64,000 nucleotides of DNA, taken from contig NZ_CP100416.1 of the NCBI RefSeq assembly GCF_026017845.1, positions 1,393,945 to 1,457,944 of the forward strand, in the 5' to 3' direction. Made by a program: the position numbers and the translations under genes. Positions 52,657 through 60,364 of this stretch are shown piece after piece (within the stretch, counting starts at the first letter, position 1; the number at the start of each line of letters is the position of its first letter). Under the pieces are notes generated by a model. The model ran no database searches and was not told the DNA's origin. It was given only the letters and a program-made list of their open reading frames with translations. Source of the stretch: Amycolatopsis mediterranei. Lineage in GTDB: Bacteria > Actinomycetota > Actinomycetes > Mycobacteriales > Pseudonocardiaceae.

Positions 52657-54075
52657 TTAGAGTTGTCCGGCGTTTGTTGTGACGGGTGACAACGACGGCC
52701 TGCGGGCCGCGGTGCCGATCCCGGCCAGCGCGACCAGCCCGCAGAGCCAGGCGAACCAGTCGCCGAAGCGGGCGTAGGGGGTCTTGCCGGGACCGAGCGG
52801 GACGTCGGCGACGACCACCGAGAACGGGCGGTCACCGGTGTGGGTTTCGGCCAGCACGTGTCCTCGGGCGTCGGCCAGCATCGGCGTGCCGCGCGCGGCG
52901 CTCCACGCCACCGAGAAGCCGTTCTCGACGCCGCGGATCAGCGCGGTGCGGCTGTGGGCCCAGCCGTCGACGTCTTCGTCGGACGCCGGGATGAGGACCA
53001 GACCGGTGCCGGCCTCGCCGTATTCGCCGCTGGGGTCGGCGAAGTTGACGTCCATGCACACCATGAGCCCGATCCCGGCGAGGTGCGCGGTTCGGGTGCC
53101 GGAACCGAGGTTCGGCGAATCCCCGTTGTGCCACTTGCGGTACTCCACCGGCGGGCCGGACGGCGGGATCGCCAGCGCGGCGTTGAACCGGCCGTCCGGG
53201 GTCGTGTCGATGACGCCGGTGACCACGTCGAGGTTCTTCGCGCGGGCGACCTGGGTGAAGGCCTCGACGAGCCGCGGACGGCTGGCCTCGTCCACCGCGA
53301 AGGTGGCTTCGGGGAGCACGACCGCCTGGACGCCCTCCGGTAGCCGGCCGATTTCGTCCACATAGGACTGAATGCGGGTGCGGCCCTCGAACGTGGCGAC
53401 GTCGAGCGCCCAGCGGCTCTGTCCCATGGCGAGCAGGGCGATCCGCGTCGGCGGCCCGGTGAGCGGCGGCGTGGTCCAGAAGACGAGCCCGGCCAGCACC
53501 GCGGCGGTGACGACCAGGCCGGAGAGCCGGGCTCGGGCGCGGACGCCCGGGGCCAGCGCGGCGGCCACGGCGGCCGGGACGAACAGCACCAGGAACTCCA
53601 CGCCCCAGCCGCCGGTCACCGTGGCGAGCCGCAGCACGGACGGCCGGTCGGCCTGGGTCGTCATCAGGGTGTCCATCACGCCGGTGGGGTTGAGCAGCGA
53701 AACGACGTAGAGCACGACGGTCCACAACGCGGGTGCGGCCAGCGCTGCCGGCAAGCCGTGCCCGCGCCGGACCAGCACCCGGAACAGCCCGGCGGACAGG
53801 GCGAACAGCAGCGCGCTGCCGCCGAGGATCCCGATCGCCGCGGGGCGCGGGATCGAAAGCGAATGCCAGAAGTAACTCCAGCTCCCGGCGCTGCCCGCGA
53901 GGTAGGCGACGAACGCGCAGGCCATCGCCGCGGCGCCGGGGACGCGTGGCGCGAGCAGCAGGACCGGCAGCGGTGCCAGCCACGCGAGTTCGGGCACCGG
54001 GTCCAAGCCCGTGCCGAAGAAGAACAACACCGCCGACGCGACTGTCGCGACGAGCGCCCATCCCAGCTTGTTCAT
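52657..54075 (-). CDS. lnt: Apolipoprotein N-acyltransferase-like protein
   Basis: 472 residues. Six to seven membrane segments (~5-200) precede a nitrilase-fold domain with the catalytic triad Glu256 (VLPEATF), Lys314 (EYRKWHNGDS) and Cys340 (GLMVCMDVNFAD). This is the Lnt arrangement, which N-acylates lipoproteins in the membrane. The Cys context (VCMD) differs from the usual ICYE, so the acceptor may differ too. ATG 54075 has AAGGGG 7 bases upstream. It is divergent from pit, with about 195 bp between. Confidence 0.87.
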   Translation of the reverse strand: MNKLGWALVATVASAVLFFFGTGLDPVPELAWLAPLPVLLLAPRVPGAAAMACAFVAYLAGSAGSWSYFWHSLSIPRPAAIGILGGSALLFALSAGLFRVLVRRGHGLPAALAAPALWTVVLYVVSLLNPTGVMDTLMTTQADRPSVLRLATVTGGWGVEFLVLFVPAAVAAALAPGVRARARLSGLVVTAAVLAGLVFWTTPPLTGPPTRIALLAMGQSRWALDVATFEGRTRIQSYVDEIGRLPEGVQAVVLPEATFAVDEASRPRLVEAFTQVARAKNLDVVTGVIDTTPDGRFNAALAIPPSGPPVEYRKWHNGDSPNLGSGTRTAHLAGIGLMVCMDVNFADPSGEYGEAGTGLVLIPASDEDVDGWAHSRTALIRGVENGFSVAWSAARGTPMLADARGHVLAETHTGDRPFSVVVADVPLGPGKTPYARFGDWFAWLCGLVALAGIGTAARRPSLSPVTTNAGQL

Positions 54076-54170
54076 CGTGGCCCCTTCCGCCCGGGTTCGA
54101 GGGTTCCAGGCGACGCGGGTGGCCACACTGGGCCGGACCACCGGATCGGGGTAGGGCTTACCCCACCCCG

Positions 54171-54203
54171 GTTCACGCAGAGTTCAGTAAGCCGTCACTC
54201 GAC
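54171..54203 (+). promoter_or_regulatory. PHO-box-like direct repeats upstream of pit
   Basis: GTTCACGCAGA (54171-54181) is followed directly by GTTCAGTAAGC (54182-54192) and a weaker CGTCACTCGAC (54193-54203). The 11-nt phasing and GTTCA cores match the PhoP-binding PHO box of actinobacteria. A separate inverted repeat GTTGCT/AGCAAC lies at 54236-54254. Confidence 0.55.
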
Positions 54204-54269
54204 AGGGATCGGAGCCGTCCCCGTCGATCAGTAGCGTTGCTAACGAACAGCAACGAAAGTGGGCCGCCC

Positions 54270-55397
54270 ATGGACTTCTCGCTGATCGTGCTGGTGGTGA
54301 TCGTCGCCGCGCTGGCCTTCGACTTCACCAACGGCTTCCACGACACCGCCAACGCGATGGCCACCTCCATCGCCACCGGCGCACTGAAACCGAGAGTCGC
54401 CGTCGCCGTTTCGGCCGTGCTGAACCTCGTCGGCGCGTTCCTCTCGGTCGAGGTCGCCAAGACGATCTCCGGCGGGATCGTCGACGACACGAAGGTGACA
54501 CCGGTGATCATCTTCGCCGGACTCGTCGGCGCCATCGTGTGGAACCTGGTGACCTGGCTGATCGGGCTGCCGTCGAGTTCGTCGCACGCGCTGTTCGGCG
54601 GGCTGATCGGCGCGACCTGGATCGCCTCGGGTTCCGACGCCGTCCACTTCGGCAAGGTCGTCGAGAAGGTCCTGATCCCGGCGCTCGCTTCGCCGATCGT
54701 CGCCGGGATCGTCGCGACGCTGGGCACCTTCCTCGTCTACCGGATCACCGCCCGGGCGAAGCAGGACACGGTGGGCCGCACGTTCAAGGCCGGCCAGATC
54801 GCCTCCGCCTCGCTGGTCTCGCTCGCCCACGGCACGAACGACGCGCAGAAGACCATGGGCGTCATCACGCTGACGCTGATCGCCTCCGGCTCGCTCGCGC
54901 CGAACTCGAGCCCGCCGGTCTGGGTGATCCTGACCGCCGGTACCGCGATCGCCCTCGGCACCTACCTCGGCGGCTGGCGGATCATCCAGACGATGGGCAA
55001 GAAGCTGACCGAAATCCAGACGCCGCAGGGGTTCGCGGCCGAAACCAGCGCCGCGGCGGTCATCCTGACGTCGGCGCACCTCGGGTTCGCGCTGTCCACC
55101 ACGCACGTCTGCTCGGGTGGCATCATCGGTTCCGGGCTCGGCCGCAAGCTCGCCGAGGTCCGCTGGGGCGTCGCGGGCCGGATGGTCCTGGCCTGGGCGC
55201 TGACGCTGCCCGCCGCCGCGATCGTCGGGGCGCTCGCCGCCGAGGTCTCGACGCTCGGGACCTGGGGCACCGTGCTGGTCGGCCTGGCCGGGGTCGTCAT
55301 CGCGCTGGGCATCTACCTCGCGTCGAAGCGGAACCCCGTCAACGCCAACTCCATCAACGAGCCCGAGCCCGGCGTCACGCAGCCGGCCAACGCCTGA
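54270..55397 (+). CDS. pit: PiT-family inorganic phosphate transporter
   Basis: 375 residues with about ten membrane segments. It carries both copies of the PiT duplicated motif: FDFTNGFHDTANAMATSIATGAL near the N-terminus and ASLVSLAHGTNDAQKTMGVITL in the middle, plus WLIGLPSSSSHALFGGLIGA and LSTTHVCSGGIIGSG. It imports phosphate (or metal-phosphate) using the proton gradient. It is intact, unlike the copy at 2092-3143. A small membrane gene follows 8 bp after the stop and is probably co-transcribed. Confidence 0.96.
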   Translation: MDFSLIVLVVIVAALAFDFTNGFHDTANAMATSIATGALKPRVAVAVSAVLNLVGAFLSVEVAKTISGGIVDDTKVTPVIIFAGLVGAIVWNLVTWLIGLPSSSSHALFGGLIGATWIASGSDAVHFGKVVEKVLIPALASPIVAGIVATLGTFLVYRITARAKQDTVGRTFKAGQIASASLVSLAHGTNDAQKTMGVITLTLIASGSLAPNSSPPVWVILTAGTAIALGTYLGGWRIIQTMGKKLTEIQTPQGFAAETSAAAVILTSAHLGFALSTTHVCSGGIIGSGLGRKLAEVRWGVAGRMVLAWALTLPAAAIVGALAAEVSTLGTWGTVLVGLAGVVIALGIYLASKRNPVNANSINEPEPGVTQPANA

Positions 55398-55405
55398 GGA
55401 GCGCC

Positions 55406-55627
55406 GTGCACATCAATTGGGGTTCCCTCGGTCTCGTCTTCGTCGTCGCGCTGGCTTCGGTCGTCGTGCTGACGAGCCTCTTCTCCTTCGGCGTGGTCGG
55501 GCTATCGCAGCGCGAATCGGCGCGTGAGGCGGGTGGCTCGGGCAGCGGGCCGCTGGCCGGCGCGGTCGTCTGCTTCGCTGCCTGCCTGGCGATCATCGGC
55601 TACGGGATCTACTTGATCGTCGCCTGA
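55406..55627 (+). CDS. Small two-helix membrane protein next to pit
   Basis: 73 residues with two membrane segments (LGLVFVVALASVVVLTSLFSFGVVGL and AGAVVCFAACLAIIGYGIYLIVA) joined by a Ser/Gly/Arg loop. The GTG at 55406 has GAGGAG within 5 bases, overlapping the end of pit, so the two are one operon. Small proteins like this commonly follow pit in actinobacteria, and it may be a subunit or regulator (inference). Confidence 0.82.
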   Translation: MHINWGSLGLVFVVALASVVVLTSLFSFGVVGLSQRESAREAGGSGSGPLAGAVVCFAACLAIIGYGIYLIVA

Positions 55628-56355
55628 ACGCGGTCCCGGAACCCTTCGGGCAGGTCGGCGAGCATCGGTTTGAGCGTGGCGCGCCGCGCCTCGCCCAGGT
55701 GGGTCAGCAGGTCGAGCGCCGGCGTCCAGAGGTCTTCGTCGGCGCTCGCCGCCGTGACCAGCCGGCCGAGCCGGTGCGCCGGGAGCAGGCCGACGACGTG
55801 GTCGACGCGGCGCTTGTCGTCGAGCACGAACGCGATCCGCAGCAGCGACGGGTCGTCGATCCGGTTCAGGGCCTGCTGCACGGTGGGGTCCGGCAGGTGC
55901 CCGACGAACCGGCCGAGGGTGATCCAGTCCTCCTTGTGCGCCAGTTCGCCGGCGACGGCGAGGACGGTGTCCAAGGGGATCCGGCTGATGATCGCGCTCG
56001 CGCGCCGCGGGTCGAGCTCCGCGGCCACGTCGGCGAGGAAGCGGGGGCTGAGCCGCTTGGCGACGTCGACCCCGCGCCCGACGTCGACCAGCCCGGCGAT
56101 CCGGGCGCAGAGCAGCGGGCCGAACACCTTCTCGGCGATCTTGGCGAGCACCCCGACGGGCACGACCCGCGCGGCCAGGGCCATCCGCTGCAGCGCGGCG
56201 GCGTTGGCGTCGAACAGCGTGTCGGTGACCTGCCCGCGGAAGGCCTGCAGGTCGTCGGCGTCGACACGGCCGAGGTAGGCCAGGCGCGCGGGCTCGACGT
56301 CGAGGACGCGGGCCAGCTTGAGGATTTCGGCCTCGGCGGCGTAGTTCTCTGTCAC
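55609..56355 (-). CDS. Conserved hypothetical protein, helical (MgtE-N-like)
   Basis: 248 residues, no membrane segment. It is helix-rich with regularly spaced patterns (DANAAALQRMALAARVVPVGVLAKIAEKVFGPLLCARIAGL; LDPRRASAIISRIPLDTVLAVAGEL; LPDPTVQQALNRIDDPSLLRIAFVLDD) resembling the superhelical MgtE N-terminal-like fold. Function unknown. GTG 56355 overlaps the stop of the upstream 69-residue gene (GTGA). The 3' end overlaps the convergent small membrane gene by 19 bp. Confidence 0.75.
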   Translation of the reverse strand: MTENYAAEAEILKLARVLDVEPARLAYLGRVDADDLQAFRGQVTDTLFDANAAALQRMALAARVVPVGVLAKIAEKVFGPLLCARIAGLVDVGRGVDVAKRLSPRFLADVAAELDPRRASAIISRIPLDTVLAVAGELAHKEDWITLGRFVGHLPDPTVQQALNRIDDPSLLRIAFVLDDKRRVDHVVGLLPAHRLGRLVTAASADEDLWTPALDLLTHLGEARRATLKPMLADLPEGFRDRVQATIK

Positions 56356-56561
56356 AGGCCGACCGCCTTCCGGACCGCGCCGCGCAGCAGCGCGGGAACG
56401 TACAGGAGGCCTTCTTCGCCCGCTTCGGCGAGCGCTTTCGCCTGCCGCCTGCGCGCGTCGCGCAGCGCGTCGGCGAGGTCCTGCCGCTCGTGCTCTTCGA
56501 GGGCCTCGATGCCTTCGGGGAGGTAGCCGCCCAACTGGTCGGCGAGTGTGCGCTCGGCCAT
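56352..56561 (-). CDS. Small hypothetical protein, helical
   Basis: 69 residues: MAERTLADQLGGYLPEGIEALEEHERQDLADALRDARRRQAKAL..., then YVPALLRGAVRKAVGL. It looks like a helical hairpin with a charged first half. Translationally coupled to the 248-residue gene downstream (GTGA overlap), so the two probably act together. No family recognised. The 42-bp palindrome array lies directly upstream. Confidence 0.7.
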   Translation of the reverse strand: MAERTLADQLGGYLPEGIEALEEHERQDLADALRDARRRQAKALAEAGEEGLLYVPALLRGAVRKAVGL

Positions 56562-56639
56562 GGTGGATCATCATGCAACACCGCGGGCGCCACCGGGCGG
56601 ATATGCGCATCAAGACGTCCACCGTCCGTGTCGGCGGCG

Positions 56640-56890
56640 GTGCTGCCCAAGTGCTCCGTGTTGTGAGCACTGCTCTCGTGCGGCGACCGGCAGTGCTCAG
56701 CTTCGAGAGCACTGCTCTCGCGCGATGGGCGAGCGATGCTCGATATCGAGAGCACTGCTCACGCATCGCGGCGCACAACGACCGGCGTCGAGAGCACTGC
56801 TCACACCCGGCCCGGCGTGGTGCTCTGAAACAAGAGCACTGCTCACGCGCCACTGCGAGCGATGTTCAACTTCGAGAGCACCGCTCACGG
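56640..56890. repeat. Six-unit 42-bp array of palindromic GAGCACTGCTC sites
   Basis: The 11-bp palindrome GAGCA-C-TGCTC starts at 56666, 56707, 56750, 56792 and 56834, and a variant GAGCACCGCTC at 56876. Spacings are 41, 43, 42, 42 and 42 bp. The second copy extends to a 17-bp palindrome (CGAGAGCACTGCTCTCG). Most copies share TCGAGAGCACTGCTCACGC; the ~22 bases between are variable but often hold GCGAGCGATG and end in CTT or TAT before CGAGAG. The 41/43 steps break any reading frame, so it is not coding. It fills the region between two divergent transcription units (56561 leftward, 56987 rightward). Confidence 0.85.
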
Positions 56891-56973
56891 AGACGCCGAG
56901 ACTGGAGCCACTGCAGGGCGTGGACGTGCTGAACGGTTGACTTTCGGCAGTGGTCGGCCGCCGTCACGCCTTG

Positions 56974-56979
56974 TAGCTT
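56974..56979 (+). promoter_or_regulatory. -10 box of a leaderless kinase promoter
   Basis: TAGCTT followed by 7 bases and GTG 56987. Confidence 0.6.
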
Positions 56980-56986
56980 CGATTTC

Positions 56987-58561
56987 GTGCGGACGGTGAC
57001 TAAGCGCAGGTGGCAGACGGCGCTCGACGTCGCCGTCGGGCTGTTCCTCGCGTTCATCGTCGTCGCGGGCACGCTGGAGAGCCGGTCGTACGGAGAGCTG
57101 GCCGGTGGTCTCGTGGTCGTGGCCGGTTCGGTCGCGACGGCCCGGCGGTACCCGGCCGTCTCACTCGGCATCGCGCTGAGCGGCGCGCTGGCCGTGCCGT
57201 TCCCGTACGGCAACCGGGTGCCCGCGTGGGTGATCTTCGTGCTGGTCGCGATGAGCTACCAGGCCGGGCTGCGGATGCCGCGCGCCCGCCCCGGGGTCCT
57301 GACCGGGACGGCCGTCGCGGTCGTGGGCCTCCCGGTCGCACTGGTCTTCGGCACCGACGGGCTGGGCGACTGGGCAGAGCTGGTTGCGATCCTCGTCTTC
57401 GCCGGGCTGTCGCCGTGGCTGCTCGGCCGGTACGTCCGGGTCCGCGGCGAGCTCGCCCGCACCGGCTGGCGCCGGGCCGAGGAGATGGAGAGCAGGCAGC
57501 AGCTGGTCGCCGAGCAGGCCCGGCTGCGGGAGCGGGCGCGGATTGCGAGCGACATGCACGACTCGCTGGGGCACGAGCTGAGCCTGATCGCCGTCCGCGC
57601 CGCCGCGCTGGAGGTCGCGGGCGGGCTCGGCGACGCCCAGCGCGACGCCGCCGCACAGCTGCGGACCAGCGCCGCGACGGCGACCGAGCGGCTGCGCGAG
57701 ATCATCGGCGTGCTGCGCGAGGACGCCGCGCCGGTCGAGCCGGTGCAGGGCGACCTCGGTGCGCTGATCGCCAGGGCGCGGGCGTCCGGGCTGCTCATCG
57801 AGTCCACAGTGGACGTCGCGGAGGTGCCGCCGATGGTGGCCCGCGCGGCCTACCGCGTGGTGCAGGAAGCGCTGACGAACGTGGCGAAGCACGCGCCGGG
57901 CGCCGCCGTGACGGTCCGGGTGACCAGCGCCGGCGCGCGGACCGACGTCAGCGTGGTCAACGCGCCGCCGCCCGCCGGGCCGCTGCCCGGGACCGCGTCC
58001 GGGCACGTCGGGCTGATCGGCCTGCGGGAGCGCGTCCGGCTCGTCGGCGGCACACTGCGGGCCGGGCCCGACGCCGGCGGGTTCGCCGTCACCGCGACGC
58101 TGCCGCACGGCGCCGCGCCGGTCGAGCGGCCGGAGACCGCCCCGGCTGACGAGGAGGCCGGGCTGTCGACGTCGGCACGGGCCCTCGAACTGGCCCGGCG
58201 CGATGTGCGGCGCAGCCTGATCCAGGCCGTCACCGTCCCGCTCGTCCTGTTCGGGCTGGTCCTGGCGGTCGCCGGGATCGCGTTCCTCTACCAGTGGAAT
58301 TCCTCGGAGCTGTCCACCGGGGTCTACGAGCGGCTGCGGATCGGGCAGCCGCGGACCGACGTGGCGCCGCAGCTGCCGGAGAACCAGCGTGACGCCCGGC
58401 CGCTGCGGAGCGAGCCGCCGCGGCCGGCCGTGCCCGGGGTCGCCTGCGAGTACTACGGCACCGGGCGGTCGTGGCTCGACAACGACTACGCCGCCTACCG
58501 GCTGTGCTTCGCCGATGGGATGCTGGTGGCGAAGGACTGGTTCGCCGAGGGGGCACCGTGA
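56987..58561 (+). CDS. Sensor histidine kinase with an unusual C-terminal membrane and extracytoplasmic domain
   Basis: 524 residues. The N-terminal membrane region (~10-150, 4-5 segments) is followed by HisKA_3 with His191 in RARIASDMHDSLGHELSLIA and an HATPase_c domain (VVQEALTNVAKHAPGAAVTV, GLIGLRERVRLVGG, to ~375). After it come an extra membrane segment (~413-433, VPLVLFGLVLAVAGIAFLYQW) and a ~90-residue outside domain (YERLRIGQPRTDVAPQLP..CEYYGTGRSWLDNDYAAYRLCFADGMLVAKDWF) with two Cys, resembling the SmpA/BamE-like fold. Its stop overlaps the response regulator start (GTGA). Confidence 0.92.
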   Translation: MRTVTKRRWQTALDVAVGLFLAFIVVAGTLESRSYGELAGGLVVVAGSVATARRYPAVSLGIALSGALAVPFPYGNRVPAWVIFVLVAMSYQAGLRMPRARPGVLTGTAVAVVGLPVALVFGTDGLGDWAELVAILVFAGLSPWLLGRYVRVRGELARTGWRRAEEMESRQQLVAEQARLRERARIASDMHDSLGHELSLIAVRAAALEVAGGLGDAQRDAAAQLRTSAATATERLREIIGVLREDAAPVEPVQGDLGALIARARASGLLIESTVDVAEVPPMVARAAYRVVQEALTNVAKHAPGAAVTVRVTSAGARTDVSVVNAPPPAGPLPGTASGHVGLIGLRERVRLVGGTLRAGPDAGGFAVTATLPHGAAPVERPETAPADEEAGLSTSARALELARRDVRRSLIQAVTVPLVLFGLVLAVAGIAFLYQWNSSELSTGVYERLRIGQPRTDVAPQLPENQRDARPLRSEPPRPAVPGVACEYYGTGRSWLDNDYAAYRLCFADGMLVAKDWFAEGAP

Positions 58562-59232
58562 TCAAGGTCGTGCTGGCCGACGACGAAGCGATGATGCGGG
58601 CGGGAGTGGCGGCGATCCTCGCCGCGGACCCGGGCATCGAGGTCGTCGCCGAAGCCGCCGACGGCCGTTCGGCTGTCTCCCAGGTCCTCGCCACGCGCCC
58701 CGACGTCGTGCTCCTGGACATCCGGATGCCGGGTCTCGACGGCCTCGGCGCGGCCGCCGAGATCCGGCGGCTGCTGCCCGCGACCGGCGTGATCATGCTG
58801 ACCACGTTCGGCGAGGACGAGTACATCGAGCGCGCCCTCGGCCTCGGCGCGGGCGGGTTCCTGCTCAAGTCGGGCGACCCGCGCGAGCTCCTCTCCGGTA
58901 TCCACGCCGTCGCCGGCGGGGCCGCGTTCCTCTCGCCGAAGGTGGCCCAGCGGGTGATCGCCCGGCTCTCCGGCGGACAGCTGGCACGCGCCGCCGCGGC
59001 CCGCGAGCGGATCGCCGCGCTGACCCCGCGCGAGCGGGAAGTGCTGACGCTGCTGGGCTCGGGACTGTCCAATGCGGACATCGCGGCGAAGATGTTCGTC
59101 GTCGAGGGCACGGTGAAGGCACACGTGAGCACGATCCTGAACCGGCTCGGCGCGAAGAACCGGGTCCAGGCGGCGATCACGGCGTACGAGGCGGGACTGG
59201 TCGGCGGAGACGCGGCGGCGTCCACCCCGTGA
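58558..59232 (+). CDS. NarL-family response regulator
   Basis: 224 residues. Receiver domain with acidic pair LADDEAMM, phospho-acceptor Asp54 (VVLLDIRMPG), Thr in MLTTFGEDEY and Lys in FLLKSGDP. C-terminal LuxR helix-turn-helix is LTPREREVLTLLGSGLSNADIAAKMFVVEGTVKAHVSTILNRLGAKNR. Start GTG 58558 overlaps the kinase stop. It is convergent with, and overlaps by 56 bp, the monooxygenase gene. Targets are unknown; the promoter-proximal 42-bp array is one candidate to test. Confidence 0.95.
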   Translation: MIKVVLADDEAMMRAGVAAILAADPGIEVVAEAADGRSAVSQVLATRPDVVLLDIRMPGLDGLGAAAEIRRLLPATGVIMLTTFGEDEYIERALGLGAGGFLLKSGDPRELLSGIHAVAGGAAFLSPKVAQRVIARLSGGQLARAAAARERIAALTPREREVLTLLGSGLSNADIAAKMFVVEGTVKAHVSTILNRLGAKNRVQAAITAYEAGLVGGDAAASTP

Positions 59233-60313
59233 TCCCCGCGCCGGCGCGGGCCGTCGCTTTGGCCGGCAGGCACTTCAGCAGGGCCGTGCGCAGTCCCACC
59301 GCGACGGGGTTGGTCAGCTGCGGGCCGAGTTTGCCCATCCGGACGGACTCGCGCACGACGTGCTGACTGCGCGGCCGTCGTTGCCGGTCGTAGCGCACGA
59401 GGGCCGCGTCGACGGTGTCCTGTGTGGACACCGCGTGGGCGAGCACGACGGCGTCCTCGATGGCCTGGCAGCCGCCCTGGCCGAGGAACGGAGACATCGC
59501 GTGGGCGGCGTCGCCGAGCAGCGCGATCTGGCCGCGGGTGTAGGCGGGGAGCGGGGTGCCGAGGTAGTAGAGGTCGTGGTGCAGCACGGCTTCGGGCGGG
59601 GTGGCGGCCAGGAGGGCTGGGATCGGGTCGTGCCAGTTCCCGAAGGTCTGTTCGAGGTCGGCTCGCCGGGTGCCGGGTGCGGCGAGGGTCGAGATCCACC
59701 AGTAGACGTCGCCGCCGGTCAGCGGGAGGACGCCGACTTCGGTGCCGCGGTCGAAGCTCGTGCTCAGCCCGGTTCCGGGGCGGTGCGCGACGCCGCGGAA
59801 CGCCGTGCTGCCGGTGTAAACGGGTTCCGGGTGGTCCGGGAAGAGCGTGTGGCGCACCCGGCTGTGGATGCCGTCGGCCGCGACGACGAGGTCGGCACGC
59901 AGTTCTTTGCTGCCTACGCGGACCAGGCCGTCTTCGCGGACTTCGGTGACTTCTTGGCCGGTGCACAGGCTTTCGGCGGGAACCGCGTCCCGGAGGGCGG
60001 CGATGAGGTCCCGACGGTGGATCGCGCCGAGCGGCCGCCCGTGCCAGCGCGCGAACTCGGTGGCGTCGAAGTGGGAGATCCGCCGGCCGCGGCGGTCGCG
60101 GAACCTGCCTTCTTGCTGCGGGGCCAGGCGCCTGCCGAGGTCGACACCGAGTTCGTCGAGGCTGCGCAGGGCGTTCGGCCAGAGCGAGATCCCGGCACCG
60201 ACGTCGCCGAACTCGGGCGCTTTCTCGAGGACGGTGACGGTCCAGCCGACCCGGTGCAGCCCCGCGGCCGCCGCCAGGCCGCCGATGCCTCCGCCGACCA
60301 CTACTGCGTGCAT
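59177..60313 (-). CDS. FAD-dependent monooxygenase (salicylate hydroxylase-like)
   Basis: 378 residues. FAD motif HAVVVGGGIGGLAAAAGLHRVGW at the N-terminus, GISLWPNALRSLDELG, DLVVAADGIHSRVRHTLFPDH (DG motif) and IALLGDAAHAMSPFLGQGGCQAIEDAVVLA (GD motif) place it in the salicylate/zeaxanthin-epoxidase-like group. ATG 60313 has GAGGAGG 5 bases upstream. Two TetR operators lie in its promoter and a TetR gene is divergent, so it is probably induced by the substrate or a related compound. The substrate is unknown. Confidence 0.92.
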   Translation of the reverse strand: MHAVVVGGGIGGLAAAAGLHRVGWTVTVLEKAPEFGDVGAGISLWPNALRSLDELGVDLGRRLAPQQEGRFRDRRGRRISHFDATEFARWHGRPLGAIHRRDLIAALRDAVPAESLCTGQEVTEVREDGLVRVGSKELRADLVVAADGIHSRVRHTLFPDHPEPVYTGSTAFRGVAHRPGTGLSTSFDRGTEVGVLPLTGGDVYWWISTLAAPGTRRADLEQTFGNWHDPIPALLAATPPEAVLHHDLYYLGTPLPAYTRGQIALLGDAAHAMSPFLGQGGCQAIEDAVVLAHAVSTQDTVDAALVRYDRQRRPRSQHVVRESVRMGKLGPQLTNPVAVGLRTALLKCLPAKATARAGAGITGWTPPRLRRPVPPRTP

Positions 60314-60320
60314 GTCGCCT

Positions 60321-60356
60321 CCTCTACATTTGTAGAGGACTCTACGCCTGTAGAGT
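60321..60356. promoter_or_regulatory. Tandem TetR operators
   Basis: CCTCTACA-TT-TGTAGAGG (60321-60338) is a perfect 18-bp palindrome, and ACTCTAC-GCCT-GTAGAGT (60339-60356) a second one directly adjacent (centres 18 bp apart). TAGAGT within the second may also be the TetR gene's -10 box. Confidence 0.85.
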
Positions 60357-60364
60357 GTATTTTC

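Noticed and set aside
56640-56890. A CRISPR array (six repeats with variable spacers)
   Set aside because: Only ~19 bases are shared, spacers are ~22 bp and partly similar to each other (GCGAGCGATG recurs), repeats are unequal, and no cas genes are near.
56546-56940. Open frames with a repeated 14-residue unit (EHCSR, SRALLT, REQCSR) over the 42-bp array
   Set aside because: They exist in several frames on both strands only because 42 is a multiple of three; the 41- and 43-bp steps throw each frame out of register.
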